From: Chimaeribacter coloradensis
GTDB taxonomy: Bacteria; Pseudomonadota; Gammaproteobacteria; Enterobacterales; Enterobacteriaceae
NCBI RefSeq assembly: GCF_002858715.1
Contig: NZ_PJZH01000013.1
Span: 62,001 to 126,000 of the forward strand
DNA: 64,000 bases
Direction of reading: 5' to 3'
Shown here: positions 10,890 through 20,606 of the stretch, one piece after another
Layout of the letters: each line of letters begins with the position of its first letter
Numbering within the stretch: position 1 is the stretch's first letter
The notes under the pieces: model-generated
What the model was told of the DNA's origin: nothing
The model's input: the letters and a program-made list of their open reading frames with translations, nothing else
Databases searched by the model: none
Position numbers and translations under genes: made by a program

Positions 10890-11716
10890 CAGTAACCGTC
10901 CGAATCCATATCAGGGCTGAACTCGTGGGTGTCGAGGCGGTGCACCTCTGTCTCCAGCCGGCCATCCGGGTAGAGATCGAGGTAACGCCAGCCGGGCGCC
11001 GCACTGTCGATGGTGAAGCTGGTGCAGTGCGGTTTGAACTGCACACAGGTCGACGGCGTGGCCAGCAGCCGGCGGCCATGCCACGGCACATCCATCTCCT
11101 GATGGATATGGCCGCACAGCAGCGTGGTGACTTTCGGGTAGTTCGCCAGCAGCGCCGCCAGTTCATGGGCGTTGCGCAGGCTGTGCTGATCGAGCCAGGT
11201 GCAGCCGGAAGGCAGCGGGTGGTGGTGCAGCATCAGCAGGGTATAGCGGTCGGGGTAAGCCGCCAGGCAGCGCCCCAGCCACGCCAGCTGGTACTCACTC
11301 AGCTCGCCGTGCGGCACACCGGAGACCTGCGTATCCAGCAGCACCATCTGCCAGTGGTCGCCCAGCAGCGCCTGTTTGGAGGGCGCAATCCCCGCCCCGG
11401 CCAGCGCATCCACCATCGCCGGCTGGAAGTCGTGGTTACCCGGCAGCCAAAGGCAGGGCACCGGAAAACGCGCAATACCGGCCGCAAAATGCCGGTACGC
11501 CGCCAGCGAATGATCCTGGGCCAGATCGCCGGTTGCGGCGATGATGTCCACCGGCCGCTGCTGCGCGGCGATCGCGTCCAGCACCGCGTGATAACTCCGC
11601 AGGGTGTTGACGCCCAGCAAAGTCTCATGTTCACCGGCAAACAGGTGCGTATCGGTTATTTGTAATATCCTGACCCTGGCGTCACCGGCCACAGGCAGCG
11701 TAAACAGGCTTTCCAA
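10889..11716 (-). CDS. cpdA: 3',5'-cyclic AMP phosphodiesterase CpdA
   Basis: 275 residues, equal to E. coli CpdA. A calcineurin-type metallophosphoesterase that hydrolyses cAMP and so affects CRP-dependent transcription. The signature blocks are present: DTH (D22, H24), GDLAQD, GNHD, HHHPLP and GHIH. Translation starts at a TTG ([11 protein letters not shown]), as in E. coli, with AAGGA eight bases upstream. It sits 27 bases after yqiB. Confidence 0.96.
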   Translation of the reverse strand: MESLFTLPVAGDARVRILQITDTHLFAGEHETLLGVNTLRSYHAVLDAIAAQQRPVDIIAATGDLAQDHSLAAYRHFAAGIARFPVPCLWLPGNHDFQPAMVDALAGAGIAPSKQALLGDHWQMVLLDTQVSGVPHGELSEYQLAWLGRCLAAYPDRYTLLMLHHHPLPSGCTWLDQHSLRNAHELAALLANYPKVTTLLCGHIHQEMDVPWHGRRLLATPSTCVQFKPHCTSFTIDSAAPGWRYLDLYPDGRLETEVHRLDTHEFSPDMDSDGY

Positions 11717-11743
11717 ATGGTGTCCTTTGTTATCTCCGTCTGT

Positions 11744-12169
11744 TTAACAAACCGGAACCGCCATCGCTCCATGCGCTAAACAGTAGCGCAACCAATCAGC
11801 AAGAAACTGGTTAATTTGATGCTTTTCATCGCGTTGATGCAACTTTTTATTAGGATAATCATAACGTGCTTTGAAGCGGTAGATCTGCTGGCTTGAACAC
11901 ACTTCAGCCACCATCGCATCATGATAGAGCCGCACGGTCATGGCCGGCAGGCTCCAGTAGCTCACGGCGGGGGCAGTTTGCTGGATCGCCACTAAAGAGG
12001 TATAGCGCGTCGATTCCTCAATCGTCAAACGGTAGGTGGCGCCATTTACCTGATAACTTACCGTCTCACCGACGGTGTCGTTGCGCGGCAGCAACCGGCG
12101 TAATTGCGCGAAATTGGTTTCGCACAGCCGCATCATCTCGGGAAAATCAGGGGTATAGCGCTTAATCAT
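11744..12169 (-). CDS. yqiB: DUF1249 protein YqiB
   Basis: 141 residues (E. coli 140), very highly conserved, starting [13 protein letters not shown]. Function is not established. No signal peptide or membrane segment; many basic and aromatic residues in the C-terminal third ([19 protein letters not shown]). Its start overlaps the nudF stop by 8 bases, so it is coupled to nudF. The longer open frame to 12247 is inside nudF and was rejected. Confidence 0.93.
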   Translation of the reverse strand: MIKRYTPDFPEMMRLCETNFAQLRRLLPRNDTVGETVSYQVNGATYRLTIEESTRYTSLVAIQQTAPAVSYWSLPAMTVRLYHDAMVAEVCSSQQIYRFKARYDYPNKKLHQRDEKHQINQFLADWLRYCLAHGAMAVPVC

Positions 12170-12803
12170 CAGTTGACCACTCTTTTCGTAACGATTCATG
12201 GTGCAGCGCCAGCCATTGCAGGGCAATGATTGAGGCGGCGTTATCAATAGCTCCTTCTTCTACCCAGCGACAGGCCTGCTCACGGCTGACCACATGTACC
12301 CGGATGTCCTCATGCTCTTCTGCCAGTCCGTGCAGACCTTCTGCCGTCCCGGCATCCACTTCTCCGACCATCACCGACAGCCGCTCGCTGGTGCCGCCGG
12401 GGCTGGCGAGGTAGCTCAGCACCGGTTTGCAGCGGGCCACGGTCAGGCCGGCCTCCTCGACCGCCTCGCGGCGGGCCACCTGCTCCGGGCTTTCGCCCGG
12501 CTCAATAATCCCGGCCACCATCTCCAGCAGCCACGGGGTGTCACTGGTCTCCAGCGCCGGGAAACGCAGCTGCTCCACCAGCACCACTTCATCACGTACC
12601 GGGTCATAGGGTAACAGCACGGCGGCATGGCCGCGCTCAAAGACTTCACGGCGTACTTCGCCGCTCATTTCACCATTAAACAGGCGGTGACGGAAACGAT
12701 AGGCGGTGAGCGAAAAAAAACCACTATAAAGTGACTCACGTGCAATAATTTCTACATCATTTTTGGTGAAAGTGACCGGCGAAACCTGATTGGATGAAGC
12801 CAT
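12162..12803 (-). CDS. nudF: ADP-ribose pyrophosphatase NudF
   Basis: 213 residues (E. coli 209). Hydrolyses ADP-ribose to AMP and ribose 5-phosphate. The Nudix box (GX5EX7REUXEEXGU) is complete at residues 98-120, with REAVEEAGL at its core. AGAGGGAAC precedes the ATG. First gene of the operon leading to parE, divergent from tolC. Confidence 0.96.
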   Translation of the reverse strand: MASSNQVSPVTFTKNDVEIIARESLYSGFFSLTAYRFRHRLFNGEMSGEVRREVFERGHAAVLLPYDPVRDEVVLVEQLRFPALETSDTPWLLEMVAGIIEPGESPEQVARREAVEEAGLTVARCKPVLSYLASPGGTSERLSVMVGEVDAGTAEGLHGLAEEHEDIRVHVVSREQACRWVEEGAIDNAASIIALQWLALHHESLRKEWSTDD

Positions 12804-12919
12804 GATGTTCCCTCTCTGGTGAGTATAACGGTGCCCCTGGCCTGTTTTAGGTCAGTACCGTGAATGTTCATTAATTATACTCGGGCATGATTGTGGTAGA
12901 TTGACACTATTCAAGGGCG

Positions 12920-12939
12920 ATGGCACGTTAAGTCACCTC
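12920..12939 (+). promoter_or_regulatory. Candidate mar/sox/rob box upstream of tolC
   Basis: ATGGCACGTTAAGTCACCTC fits the MarA/SoxS/Rob consensus (AYNGCACNNWNNRYYAAAYN) except at two of the three A positions near the right end. The E. coli tolC promoter has a very similar site in the same place. It lies about 95 bases upstream of the tolC start. Confidence 0.6.
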
Positions 12940-13032
12940 GCCAGTGCCTAATACTCTGATAGAATCGGCAAAATTTTCGCTCTCGACAGCACCTACATAA
13001 TAAGCACCCATGCTGCACAACAAGGAATGCAA

Positions 13033-14532
13033 ATGAAGAAACTGCTCCCCTTTCTTATCGGACTGAGCCTGACCGGCATGAGCTCCCTGAGCCAGGCTGA
13101 AAACCTGCTTCAGGTCTACCAGCAGGCGCGCGAAAGTAACCCGGATTTGCGCCAGTCTGCCGCCGAGCGCGATGCAGCCTTTGAGAAGATTAATGAAACG
13201 CGCAGTCCGTTGCTGCCGCAGCTGGGGCTGGGTGTGGATTATACCTACACCAGCGGTTTTAAAGATGCCCGTGACACGGAGAGTAATGTCACCAGCGGGG
13301 CACTGCAGCTGACCCAGACGATTTTTGATATGTCCAAATGGCGCGCGCTGACCTTGCAGGAGAAGCAGGCCGGGATCCAGGACGTCACCTACCAGACGGC
13401 GCAGCAGAACCTGATCCTGAACACGGCGACTGCCTACTTCAACGTGCTGAGCGCCATCGATTCGCTCTCCTATACCGAAGCGCAGAAACAGGCGATTTAC
13501 CGCCAGCTCGACCAGACCACCCAGCGCTTTAACGTCGGCCTGGTGGCGATCACCGATGTGCAGAACGCCCGCGCCCAATATGATAGCGTACTGGCCAGCG
13601 AAGTCACGGCCCGTAACGATCTCGACAACGCGCTGGAATCCCTGCGCCAGGTGACCGGCCAGTACTACCCGGAGCTGGCGTCGCTGAACATCGACACCTT
13701 CTCCACCCAGCGCCCGCAGGCGGTAAACAGCCTGCTGAAAGAGGCGGAAAGCCGTAACCTGACCCTGCTCTCCGCCCGCCTGTCGCAGGATCTGGCCCGT
13801 GAGCAGATCCGCTACTACCAGACCGGCCACATGCCGACGCTGGACCTCACCGCCTCCAGCGGCATCAGCAACAGCAAATACAGCGGCTCGCGCAACGCTG
13901 CGGATGACACCGATGCCGGGCAGAACCAGATCGGCCTGAGCTTCAACCTGCCGCTCTACAGCGGCGGCGCGGTCAGTTCGCAGGTCAAACAGGCGCAGTT
14001 CAACTTCGTCGGGGCCAGCGAACAGCTGGAGAGCGCCCACCGTTCCGTGGTGCAGACGGTGCGCTCCTCCTTCAACAATATCTCCGCCTCGATCAGCAGC
14101 ATCAACGCCTACAAACAGGCGGTCGTGTCGGCGCAAAGCTCCCTGGATGCGTCAGAAGCGGGTTACCAGGTCGGGACGCGTACCATCGTTGACGTGCTGG
14201 ACGCCACCACCACGCTTTACAACGCCAAGCAGCAGCTCTCCAGCGCGCGCTACAACTACCTGATTAACCAGCTGAATGTGAAATCTGCCCTCGGCACGCT
14301 GAACATCAGCGACCTGCAGATGCTGAACAACGCGCTCGGCAAACCGGTGCCGACCACCCCGGAAGCGGTCGCCCCGGAGAACGCCCAGCAGGATGCCGCC
14401 GCTGACGGCGGTGTGAAAGCGGAAAGCGGCGAAGCGGCGATGCAGGGTCAGTCCACTGCTCCGGCCCGCCCGGCGAAAGCCGCCGCGAAAAGCAGCACGG
14501 CCTCCGCCTCCGGCAACCCGTTCCAGCACTAA
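13033..14532 (+). CDS. tolC: Outer membrane channel TolC
   Basis: 499 residues (E. coli 493). TolC trimers form the outer-membrane exit duct for RND, MFS and type I secretion systems. A 22-residue signal peptide (MKKLLPFLIG...SQA) precedes ENLLQVYQQA. The two repeated halves of the OEP fold are evident (TAYFNVLSAIDSLSYTEAQ in the first, VVQTVRSSFNNISASISS in the second). The alanine/glutamate/lysine-rich C-terminal tail ending GNPFQH is slightly longer than in E. coli. The ATG at 13033 is preferred to the one at 13027 because AAGGA abuts the latter. Confidence 0.97.
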   Translation: MKKLLPFLIGLSLTGMSSLSQAENLLQVYQQARESNPDLRQSAAERDAAFEKINETRSPLLPQLGLGVDYTYTSGFKDARDTESNVTSGALQLTQTIFDMSKWRALTLQEKQAGIQDVTYQTAQQNLILNTATAYFNVLSAIDSLSYTEAQKQAIYRQLDQTTQRFNVGLVAITDVQNARAQYDSVLASEVTARNDLDNALESLRQVTGQYYPELASLNIDTFSTQRPQAVNSLLKEAESRNLTLLSARLSQDLAREQIRYYQTGHMPTLDLTASSGISNSKYSGSRNAADDTDAGQNQIGLSFNLPLYSGGAVSSQVKQAQFNFVGASEQLESAHRSVVQTVRSSFNNISASISSINAYKQAVVSAQSSLDASEAGYQVGTRTIVDVLDATTTLYNAKQQLSSARYNYLINQLNVKSALGTLNISDLQMLNNALGKPVPTTPEAVAPENAQQDAAADGGVKAESGEAAMQGQSTAPARPAKAAAKSSTASASGNPFQH

Positions 14533-14548
14533 GCTGAGGTTTGCCGCC

Positions 14549-14584
14549 ACGGCACCGCGCTTCCCGGCCGGTGCCGTTTTTCTT
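14549..14584 (+). terminator. Intrinsic terminator of tolC
   Basis: ACGGCACC (14549-14556) pairs with GGTGCCGT (14570-14577) around a 13-base loop and is followed by TTTTCTTT. Confidence 0.85.
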
Positions 14585-14711
14585 TCCCCCTTTCTATGTT
14601 TGGGCGCTATGGCGCATTGCAACCCGCCGTTGCTTTAAAAACAGGCAGCTTTCACCTATCCTTACGCCCTACTGGGAAGGGCTTTTCGCTCTTATAACAA
14701 GGGGAGAAATA

Positions 14712-15359
14712 ATGATGAAACGGACTCAACAGATTAATCTGTCGGCCTTCCGCAAGGGTTGCCGCATGGCACCGCTGGCGCTGGCTATCGGCGCGGCTTT
14801 TGCGCTGGCCGGCTGCGAACAGGCCGACGAAAAAGTCTCGATGTACCAAAACGCCGACGACTGCACCAACGCTAACCCCTCCAATGCCGCACAGTGCAAA
14901 GCCGCCTATACCGAGGCGCAGAAAGAGGCCGCGCGCACCGCGCCGAAATATGCCAGCCGTGAAGATTGCGTGGCCGAATTCGGCGAGGGGCAATGCACCC
15001 AGACCCCGGCGCAGGCCGGTGCCGTGGCCCAGCCGCACGAGAGCGGCAGCTTCTGGATGCCGCTGATGGCCGGTTACATGATGGGCCGGATGATGGGCGG
15101 CGGCAGCTATGCGCAGCAGCCGCTGTTCACCTCGCGCGCGCCCGGCAACCCGGCCAACGGCCAGTTCGTGGATGCCAGCGGCCGTAACTACGGCGCGGCC
15201 ACGCCGGGCCGCACGGTGACGGTGCCGAAATCGGCGCTCGCGCCAAAACCGGCCACCACCCGCACCACCACCCGGGGCGGGTTCGGTGAAACGGTGGCGA
15301 AACAGGCCACCGCCCAGCGCAGCAGCATGGGCACCGGCTCACGCTCATTCGGGGGTTAA
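14712..15359 (+). CDS. ygiB: DUF1190 protein YgiB, probable lipoprotein
   Basis: 215 residues (E. coli 223). The N-terminus is basic, then a hydrophobic segment ends in a lipobox-like ALAGC (cysteine near residue 35), suggesting an exported lipoprotein with an unusually long signal region. Conserved family blocks: [26 protein letters not shown], and a glycine/methionine-rich stretch ([13 protein letters not shown]). Function is unknown. GGGGAG precedes two adjacent ATGs (14712 and 14715); either could be used. Six bases separate it from ygiC, so they form an operon behind tolC. Confidence 0.92.
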   Translation: MMKRTQQINLSAFRKGCRMAPLALAIGAAFALAGCEQADEKVSMYQNADDCTNANPSNAAQCKAAYTEAQKEAARTAPKYASREDCVAEFGEGQCTQTPAQAGAVAQPHESGSFWMPLMAGYMMGRMMGGGSYAQQPLFTSRAPGNPANGQFVDASGRNYGAATPGRTVTVPKSALAPKPATTRTTTRGGFGETVAKQATAQRSSMGTGSRSFGG

Positions 15360-15365
15360 GCCTGC

Positions 15366-16526
15366 ATGAAACGACGTCCCCTGCCGGAGCGCCCGGACTG
15401 GCGTGAAAAAGCCGCCGAGTTCGGTTTCCAGTTCCACACCATGTATGGCGAGCCGTACTGGTGTGAGGATGCCTGCTACGAATTCACGCTGGCCCAGGTT
15501 GAAGAGATTGAATCGGCCACCGCCGAGCTGCACCAGATGTGCCTGAAAGTGGTGGAGAGGGTGGTCAGCAGCGATGCGCTGATGGACCGCTGCCAAATCC
15601 CGCGGCACTGCCGGGAGTTTGTGCACAGCGCCTGGCGCACCGGCCAGCCGTCGCTCTACTCCCGGTTTGACCTGGCGTATGACGGCGTAAACCCGCCTAA
15701 ACTGCTGGAAAATAACGCCGACACCCCGACCTCGCTGTATGAGGCGGCGTTCTTCCAGTGGCTGTGGCTGGAAGACCAGATCGCCGCCGGCCACCTGCCG
15801 CCGGAGGCGGATCAGTTCAACAGCCTGCAGGAGAAGCTGATCGCCCGCTTTGCCGACCTGAAGGCGCGCCACGGCTTCAATTTGCTGCACCTCACCTGCT
15901 ACCGTGACAGCGAGGAGGATCGTGGCACGGTGCAATATTTACAGGATTGCGCGCAGGAGGCGGGGCTGCCCACGGAATTCCTCTACATCGATGAGATTGG
16001 CCTGGGCGAAAAGGGGCAATTCACCGATCTGCAGGATCAGGTGATCGCCAACCTGTTCAAGCTCTATCCGTGGGAATTTATGTTCCGCGAGATGTTCGCC
16101 ACCAAGCTGGAAGATGCCGGGGTGCGCTGGCTGGAACCGGCCTGGAAAAGCATCCTCTCCAACAAGGCGTTGTTGCCGCTGCTGTGGGAGATGTTCCCCA
16201 ACCACCCTAACCTGCTGCCGGCCTACTTTGCACAGGACGATCACCCGCCACTGGAAAATTACGTGGTCAAGCCGCTGTTCTCCCGCGAGGGGGCGAATAT
16301 CAGCATCATTCAACAGGGGCAGCAGGTGGCCCATGTTGACGGCCCTTACGGTGAAGAGGGCATGATCGTCCAGCAGTTCCATCCGCTGCCGAAATTCGGC
16401 GACAGCTATGTGGTGATCGGCAGCTGGCTGGTGGACGATCAACCCTGCGGCATGGGGTTACGCGAAGATCGCGAGCTGATCACCCAGGATCTCTCCCGCT
16501 TCTACCCGCACACCATCATCGGCTGA
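15366..16526 (+). CDS. ygiC: Glutathionylspermidine synthase-like ATP-grasp protein YgiC
   Basis: 386 residues, identical in length to E. coli YgiC. ATP-grasp fold related to the C-terminal synthetase domain of Gsp; E. coli YgiC itself does not make glutathionylspermidine, so its ligase substrate remains unknown. Visible family blocks include [24 protein letters not shown], and [12 protein letters not shown] in the ATP-binding part. A terminator follows at 16543. Confidence 0.93.
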   Translation: MKRRPLPERPDWREKAAEFGFQFHTMYGEPYWCEDACYEFTLAQVEEIESATAELHQMCLKVVERVVSSDALMDRCQIPRHCREFVHSAWRTGQPSLYSRFDLAYDGVNPPKLLENNADTPTSLYEAAFFQWLWLEDQIAAGHLPPEADQFNSLQEKLIARFADLKARHGFNLLHLTCYRDSEEDRGTVQYLQDCAQEAGLPTEFLYIDEIGLGEKGQFTDLQDQVIANLFKLYPWEFMFREMFATKLEDAGVRWLEPAWKSILSNKALLPLLWEMFPNHPNLLPAYFAQDDHPPLENYVVKPLFSREGANISIIQQGQQVAHVDGPYGEEGMIVQQFHPLPKFGDSYVVIGSWLVDDQPCGMGLREDRELITQDLSRFYPHTIIG

Positions 16527-16542
16527 TTTCCCCGCCACACAG

Positions 16543-16570
16543 AAAACGCGCCGCCGGGCGCGTTTTTCTG
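16543..16570 (+). terminator. Intrinsic terminator of ygiBC
   Basis: A 10-bp perfect stem (AAAACGCGCC 16543-16552, GGCGCGTTTT 16557-16566) with a GCCG loop and TTCT tail. It separates ygiBC from the sugar locus. Confidence 0.9.
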
Positions 16571-16645
16571 CCCGCTGTCACACCGGTTACCCCACGAATT
16601 CCCTATGCTGGCCGCGTCTGTTCTCCTCGGGCGGAGTAACCAGAT

Positions 16646-17206
16646 ATGGATCTGAAAACACGAATGCCGCGCCAGATTGATCTGGCGTCGGGGCAATTTA
16701 CTGCCGGAGTTCTTCACGAACACACCACTACCGTTGGGATGCTGACCGGGCTGTTTGCCGATCAGGCCGCCTGGCAGGCGCTGCCGGCCGGGACGCCGCT
16801 CTACACCGTGGCGATCCTGCCTGCGCCGCAGCAGGAGGGCGAACTGCTCAGCGGCGTGACCCACCTCTACCCCGGCCGGGTCGGGCGGGAGTTCTATATG
16901 ACACGCGGCCATTTCCATCAGCGCCGTGAACAGGCAGAGTACTATTTCGGCCTGCGGGGGCGCGGCCTGCTGCTGCTCCAGCAGGCGGGCCAGTGCGTGC
17001 TGGAGCCTCTGTTTCCCGGCAGCGTTCACTATATCCCCCCTTTCACCGCCCACCGGCTGATCAACCCCGGCAGCGGGACGCTGTCGGCGCTGGCGGTGTG
17101 GCCGGCGACTGCCGGGCATGATTATCAGGCGTTACAGGCGCAGGGGTTTGGGGTGCGGATCATGGCGGACGGCGACGGCTGGCAGGCGGAGGTGCAACAT
17201 GCCTGA
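16646..17206 (+). CDS. Cupin-type glucose-6-phosphate isomerase, paralogue 1
   Basis: 186 residues, the size of the archaeal-type cupin phosphoglucose isomerases that interconvert glucose 6-phosphate and fructose 6-phosphate with one bound metal. The ligands are all present: H89 and H91 in TRGHFH, E98 in AEYY, and H136 in HYIPPFTAHR, at nearly the same positions as in Pyrococcus furiosus PGI. GGAG lies upstream of the ATG. Its stop overlaps the start of the second paralogue by 8 bases. Unrelated to the universal SIS-type Pgi of Enterobacterales. Its neighbours (mannose-family PTS, mannose-6-phosphate isomerase) suggest it acts on a phosphosugar delivered by that PTS; the exact substrate is not shown. 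Confidence 0.85.
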   Translation: MDLKTRMPRQIDLASGQFTAGVLHEHTTTVGMLTGLFADQAAWQALPAGTPLYTVAILPAPQQEGELLSGVTHLYPGRVGREFYMTRGHFHQRREQAEYYFGLRGRGLLLLQQAGQCVLEPLFPGSVHYIPPFTAHRLINPGSGTLSALAVWPATAGHDYQALQAQGFGVRIMADGDGWQAEVQHA

Positions 17207-17987
17207 GGCCCTCTCGATGGCCCGTTACGGCCTGGAAGTACGCATCTCCCACGCGCCGCTGGGCTTTGGTTACGGCGGTGATGTGATCGGCCCGCTGCCG
17301 GAGATCCGCACGCTGGACCAGATCCGTCCCTCCCTGCGGGACCCGCACTGTGACGGGCCGGAACAGGTCTATGCAATTGCCATGGACGTCGCCCGGCAGC
17401 CGCACCTGGCGGAATTAAAGAAACGGATGCTGCTGTTCGGCATCGTCACTTACGCCCCTGGGCGGCTGGGCGCGGAGCCGGTACGCAGCCAGGGGCATAT
17501 CCACCGCATCAGCGCGCACAGCGGCTGGTCACCGCCGGAGCTGTATGAGGTGTGGCAGGGCCGGGCGATAATCTACATGCAGGAGCGGGTGGCGCATGAC
17601 CCGGGCCGCTGTTTTGCGGTGTGCGCCGGGCCGGGCGAACAGGTGCTGGTGCCGCCGGGCTGGGCGCACGCGACCCTCTCCGCCGACCCGGAAACGCCGC
17701 TGACGTTCGCCGCCTGGTGTGACCGGGAGTATGGGTTTGAGTATCAGGCGGTGCGGAAACACCAGGGGCTGGCGTGGTACCCGCTGTTGCAGGGCAGGCA
17801 TATCGTCTGGCAGCAGAACCCGCGCTACCGGCCCGGCCGGTTACAGGTGGTGACGCCGCGCCGCTATACGGAATTTGGCCTGACCGATGCGCCAATCTAC
17901 CGGCAGTTTGAACAGTCGCCCGCCCGGCTGCAATTCATCTCACAACCGGGGCGCATCGCGGAAAAGTGGGCCCATTTCGAGCCATGA
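17199..17987 (+). CDS. Cupin-type glucose-6-phosphate isomerase-like protein, paralogue 2
   Basis: 262 residues, a longer cupin PGI homologue. The metal site is conserved (H100 and H102 in SQGHIH, E114 in PELYEVW, H157 in PPGWAH), but there is an extra N-terminal segment of about 80 residues and an insertion after the HxH pair (RISAHSGWSP). The last 70 residues (from about 190) are rich in arginine and tyrosine and lie outside the cupin core. GGAGGTGCAAC precedes the ATG at 17199, inside the end of paralogue 1. Such divergence suggests a different substrate or a regulatory partner rather than a redundant copy; this is inference. A strong terminator follows. Confidence 0.8.
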   Translation: MPEALSMARYGLEVRISHAPLGFGYGGDVIGPLPEIRTLDQIRPSLRDPHCDGPEQVYAIAMDVARQPHLAELKKRMLLFGIVTYAPGRLGAEPVRSQGHIHRISAHSGWSPPELYEVWQGRAIIYMQERVAHDPGRCFAVCAGPGEQVLVPPGWAHATLSADPETPLTFAAWCDREYGFEYQAVRKHQGLAWYPLLQGRHIVWQQNPRYRPGRLQVVTPRRYTEFGLTDAPIYRQFEQSPARLQFISQPGRIAEKWAHFEP

Positions 17988-18004
17988 GCGCGTAAGCCCA
18001 GCCC

Positions 18005-18029
18005 AGCCCGGCCGCGGCCGGGCTTTTCC
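18005..18029 (+). terminator. Intrinsic terminator of the PGI pair
   Basis: AGCCCGGC (18005-18012) pairs with GCCGGGCT (18017-18024), followed by TTTCCT. The convergent IID gene ends 15 bases further on. Confidence 0.85.
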
Positions 18030-18043
18030 TCCGGGCGTCCGGC

Positions 18044-18865
18044 TCAGGAAAACAGGCCGGTGACCACCCCCACGGCCGCCAGCGCCAGCAGGCCGAGCAT
18101 CGCCTTCACCGGCGATAGCCCGCGCTTGCTCATCAGGTACCAGGTCGCCAGCAGCACCAGCAGCGGCAGCAGTTGCGGGAAGATGCCGTCCAGCATCTGT
18201 TGCAGCTGAATCTTCACCCCCTCTTTGGTCGACAGCGTCAGCCCGGTGGTGAGCTTCACGTAACTGGCGGCGACCCCGCCCATCACAAACACCCCCAGCA
18301 GCGAGAGCGCTTCCCGCAGGCGTACAGACCGGCTGTTCACCAGCATCTCCACAGAGCCGGAACCGAGCCGGTAGCCCTTGTTAAACAGCCACCAGGAGGC
18401 GGGGATCACGATCCCGGCGTAAGCGATGATATAGAACAGCGGCCCCAGTATGCTGCCGCCCGCCGCCAGCGCCATGCCGATGCTGAGCAAAATCGGGATC
18501 AGCATCCCCGGCAGCATCGAATCGCCGATGCCCGCCAGCGACCCCATCAGCCCCACTTTCAGCGTGTTGATGGTCTCGCCGTCCACCGGCTCGCCGTTGG
18601 CGCGCTTCTCCTCCAGCCCGATGACCATGCCGTTGACGATCGCCCCAATCTGCGGCTCAGTGTTATAAAACGAGGCGTGGCGGCGGATCGCCTCGGTGCG
18701 TTGTGCGGCATCCGGGTAGAGTTTGCGCAGCGCGGGCAGCATGCCGAGGCAGAACCCATACGCCTGAAGCCGTTCAAAGCTCATCGACGAGAGGTTATAC
18801 ATCATCCAGGCGCGCCAGCAGCGGCGCAGATCCTGTTTCGTCAGGGTTACAGGGGTCGTCTCCAT
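18044..18865 (-). CDS. PTS mannose-family IID membrane component
   Basis: 273 residues, ManZ-like. With IIC it forms the membrane channel of mannose-family PTS transporters. Visible: an N-terminal QDLRRCWRAWMMYNLSSMS segment with the typical amphipathic helix, GLMGSLAGIGDSMLPGMLI (the conserved GxxGPLAGIGD-type loop), and a hydrophobic C-terminal anchor. Its ATG shares one base with the IIC stop (TGATG). Last gene of the leftward operon. Confidence 0.93.
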   Translation of the reverse strand: METTPVTLTKQDLRRCWRAWMMYNLSSMSFERLQAYGFCLGMLPALRKLYPDAAQRTEAIRRHASFYNTEPQIGAIVNGMVIGLEEKRANGEPVDGETINTLKVGLMGSLAGIGDSMLPGMLIPILLSIGMALAAGGSILGPLFYIIAYAGIVIPASWWLFNKGYRLGSGSVEMLVNSRSVRLREALSLLGVFVMGGVAASYVKLTTGLTLSTKEGVKIQLQQMLDGIFPQLLPLLVLLATWYLMSKRGLSPVKAMLGLLALAAVGVVTGLFS

Positions 18866-19647
18866 CAGAACGCCTCCTCATCCGGCGCGGCTATGGCGGC
18901 CGGTTCCGGTTTGTAGCGGTAGTGGATCAGGGCCAGCAGCGCGCCGACAATCACCAGCGCCACCATGTTCAGCTTCAGAAACACGATGCAGATAAACCCC
19001 ACCAGAAAGTAGATCAGCATACTGGCGTGGCGGATGATCTGCTTGAGCAGGATGGCAATCCCTACCGCCGGCAGAATGCCGCCCAGCACATTCAGGGTGG
19101 TCAGCACCGTGGCAGGCAGCGCGTCCATCACGCCGCTGATATAGCGCGCGCCGAAAAACACCGCGATAAAGGCCGGCACAAAACGCAGCAAAAAATGCGT
19201 GACCTGCGGGCCGATGGCGCTGTTGAGGTAGATTCCGCGCTCATCCCCCCGCGCGGCCGCCAGATCCGCCCGGTGGTTCCAGTAGGAGTTGAGCACCATC
19301 ATCGCGTTAAACAGCACCGTGCCGAGAATGCCGATGGTGGCTGCCAGCGCCACCGCCACCGCCGTGCCCTGGCCGGAAAGAATGCCGAGCGCGATCGCCG
19401 GCCAGGCGACAAAGTTCAGGTCTGCAGGCATCGAGCCGCCCGGCGTCACCATCGCGATATAGACCGCCTGCACCGCCACGCCGATCACGATCCCGTTCTG
19501 CACATCGCCGAGGATGACGCCCACCAGCATCCCGGAGACCAGCGGGCGGCTGAGGATGTACCAGCCGCCGGTCAGCCCCAGTAACCACGGGCTGCTCAAC
19601 GCCCCGAGATAACAGAGCACACCAATAAGCGTTGCTTCAAACCACAT
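18865..19647 (-). CDS. PTS mannose/sorbose-family IIC membrane component
   Basis: 260 residues, ManY-like, with 6-8 hydrophobic segments. The stretch SRPLVSGMLVGVILGD near residues 33-48 is the conserved IIC block, and GGSMPADLNFVAWPAIA follows near 70. It binds and translocates the sugar. GGAGG precedes the ATG, 16 bases after the IIB gene. Confidence 0.93.
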   Translation of the reverse strand: MWFEATLIGVLCYLGALSSPWLLGLTGGWYILSRPLVSGMLVGVILGDVQNGIVIGVAVQAVYIAMVTPGGSMPADLNFVAWPAIALGILSGQGTAVAVALAATIGILGTVLFNAMMVLNSYWNHRADLAAARGDERGIYLNSAIGPQVTHFLLRFVPAFIAVFFGARYISGVMDALPATVLTTLNVLGGILPAVGIAILLKQIIRHASMLIYFLVGFICIVFLKLNMVALVIVGALLALIHYRYKPEPAAIAAPDEEAF

Positions 19648-19663
19648 ACCTGCCTCCCCGCCG

Positions 19664-20167
19664 TCAGGCTGACGGCCTCAGTTTTTTCTGCGCATCCTGC
19701 CAGCTGAAGCTGCCGGCATCCGGCACCAGCCGGAACTCAATCGCATACCCTTTGTCCGCCAGAAAATCGAACGCGGCGCGTTCTTCGGCGGTTACCGACT
19801 GGTTGGGGCCGATGGTCACGGTGCCCGCCCGCGCCGACATCGGCCCGGCGTTGATCCGTCGGTACCGGTTATGCAGGTCAATGCCCGCGGCCACCAACTG
19901 CTGCAACGTCACCGGGGATTTGCCGATCACGAAATAGTGCTTATCACTGGCGATCACTTTCGGCAGCTTCTCTATCGCCTGTGCCACCGTGAACAGCCAG
20001 ACCGGGGTATCCTGAACCGCCCCTTTCATCACCGACGCCAGCAGCGCATCCGCCGCCACCTCATCATCAATCGCCACGATGCCGTCACACGGCAGCTCCT
20101 TTGCCCAGCGGGTCACCAGCTGGCCGTGGATCACGCGGTCATCAATACGTACAAACGAAAGCGCCAT
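19664..20167 (-). CDS. PTS mannose-family IIB component
   Basis: 167 residues, a free-standing cytoplasmic IIB (in E. coli it is fused to IIA in ManX). The phosphorylated histidine is H14 in RIDDRVIHGQL. The rest keeps the family pattern (ALSFVRIDDR, VGVxxTxGPNQS-like VTIGPNQSV). It receives phosphate from IIA and passes it to the sugar. AGGAG is just upstream of the ATG. Confidence 0.94.
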   Translation of the reverse strand: MALSFVRIDDRVIHGQLVTRWAKELPCDGIVAIDDEVAADALLASVMKGAVQDTPVWLFTVAQAIEKLPKVIASDKHYFVIGKSPVTLQQLVAAGIDLHNRYRRINAGPMSARAGTVTIGPNQSVTAEERAAFDFLADKGYAIEFRLVPDAGSFSWQDAQKKLRPSA

Positions 20168-20177
20168 GCTTTTCTCC

Positions 20178-20606
20178 TCAGAAGGTGTCAGGTTGCGGTG
20201 TGGTGGCCGGGCGAACGCCGGTCATGCTCTCCCGCGCCTGCGCGATGAGCCGCCGCGCCACCTGGTGCACATCCGGCTCCTCCAGCAGTTCGGCGCTCAT
20301 CAGCACCATCGGCAGGTTTACTCCCGCCACGACGGCCACCGGTGCCGGCAGGCCGGGCATCATTGCAAAGCGGGAAGCGAGGTTGCAGGGCGTGCCGCTG
20401 AGCATATCGCACAGCACCAGCACGCCGCTGCTGTGGTATACCGCCTCTGTCAGTCCGGCGGTGAAGGCCTGTTGAAAAGCGACGATGCCGCCGTCCTCCT
20501 CCAGCGTGATGCTGTGGGTTCTCGGCAGCACGCCCCAGATCATGCGGCCGCTGGTCAGCAGGGCGTCCGCCAGCGGGCCGTGGGTGGCAATGATGACCGT
20601 TAACAT
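20178..20606 (-). CDS. PTS mannose-family IIA component
   Basis: 142 residues. The phospho-accepting histidine is H9 in IIATHGPLA, and DMLSGTPCNLA is the conserved loop around the active site. It takes phosphate from HPr. Start overlaps the stop of the upstream isomerase gene by 7 bases; AGGAG is present. The 30 or so C-terminal residues after the fold (ARESMTGVRPATTP) form a short flexible tail, as at the end of the ManX A domain linker. Confidence 0.94.
   Translation of the reverse strand: MLTVIIATHGPLADALLTSGRMIWGVLPRTHSITLEEDGGIVAFQQAFTAGLTEAVYHSSGVLVLCDMLSGTPCNLASRFAMMPGLPAPVAVVAGVNLPMVLMSAELLEEPDVHQVARRLIAQARESMTGVRPATTPQPDTF

Noticed and set aside
13027-13032. Upstream ATG for tolC
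   Set aside because: The AAGGA sequence directly abuts it; the second ATG has proper spacing and begins the known signal peptide.
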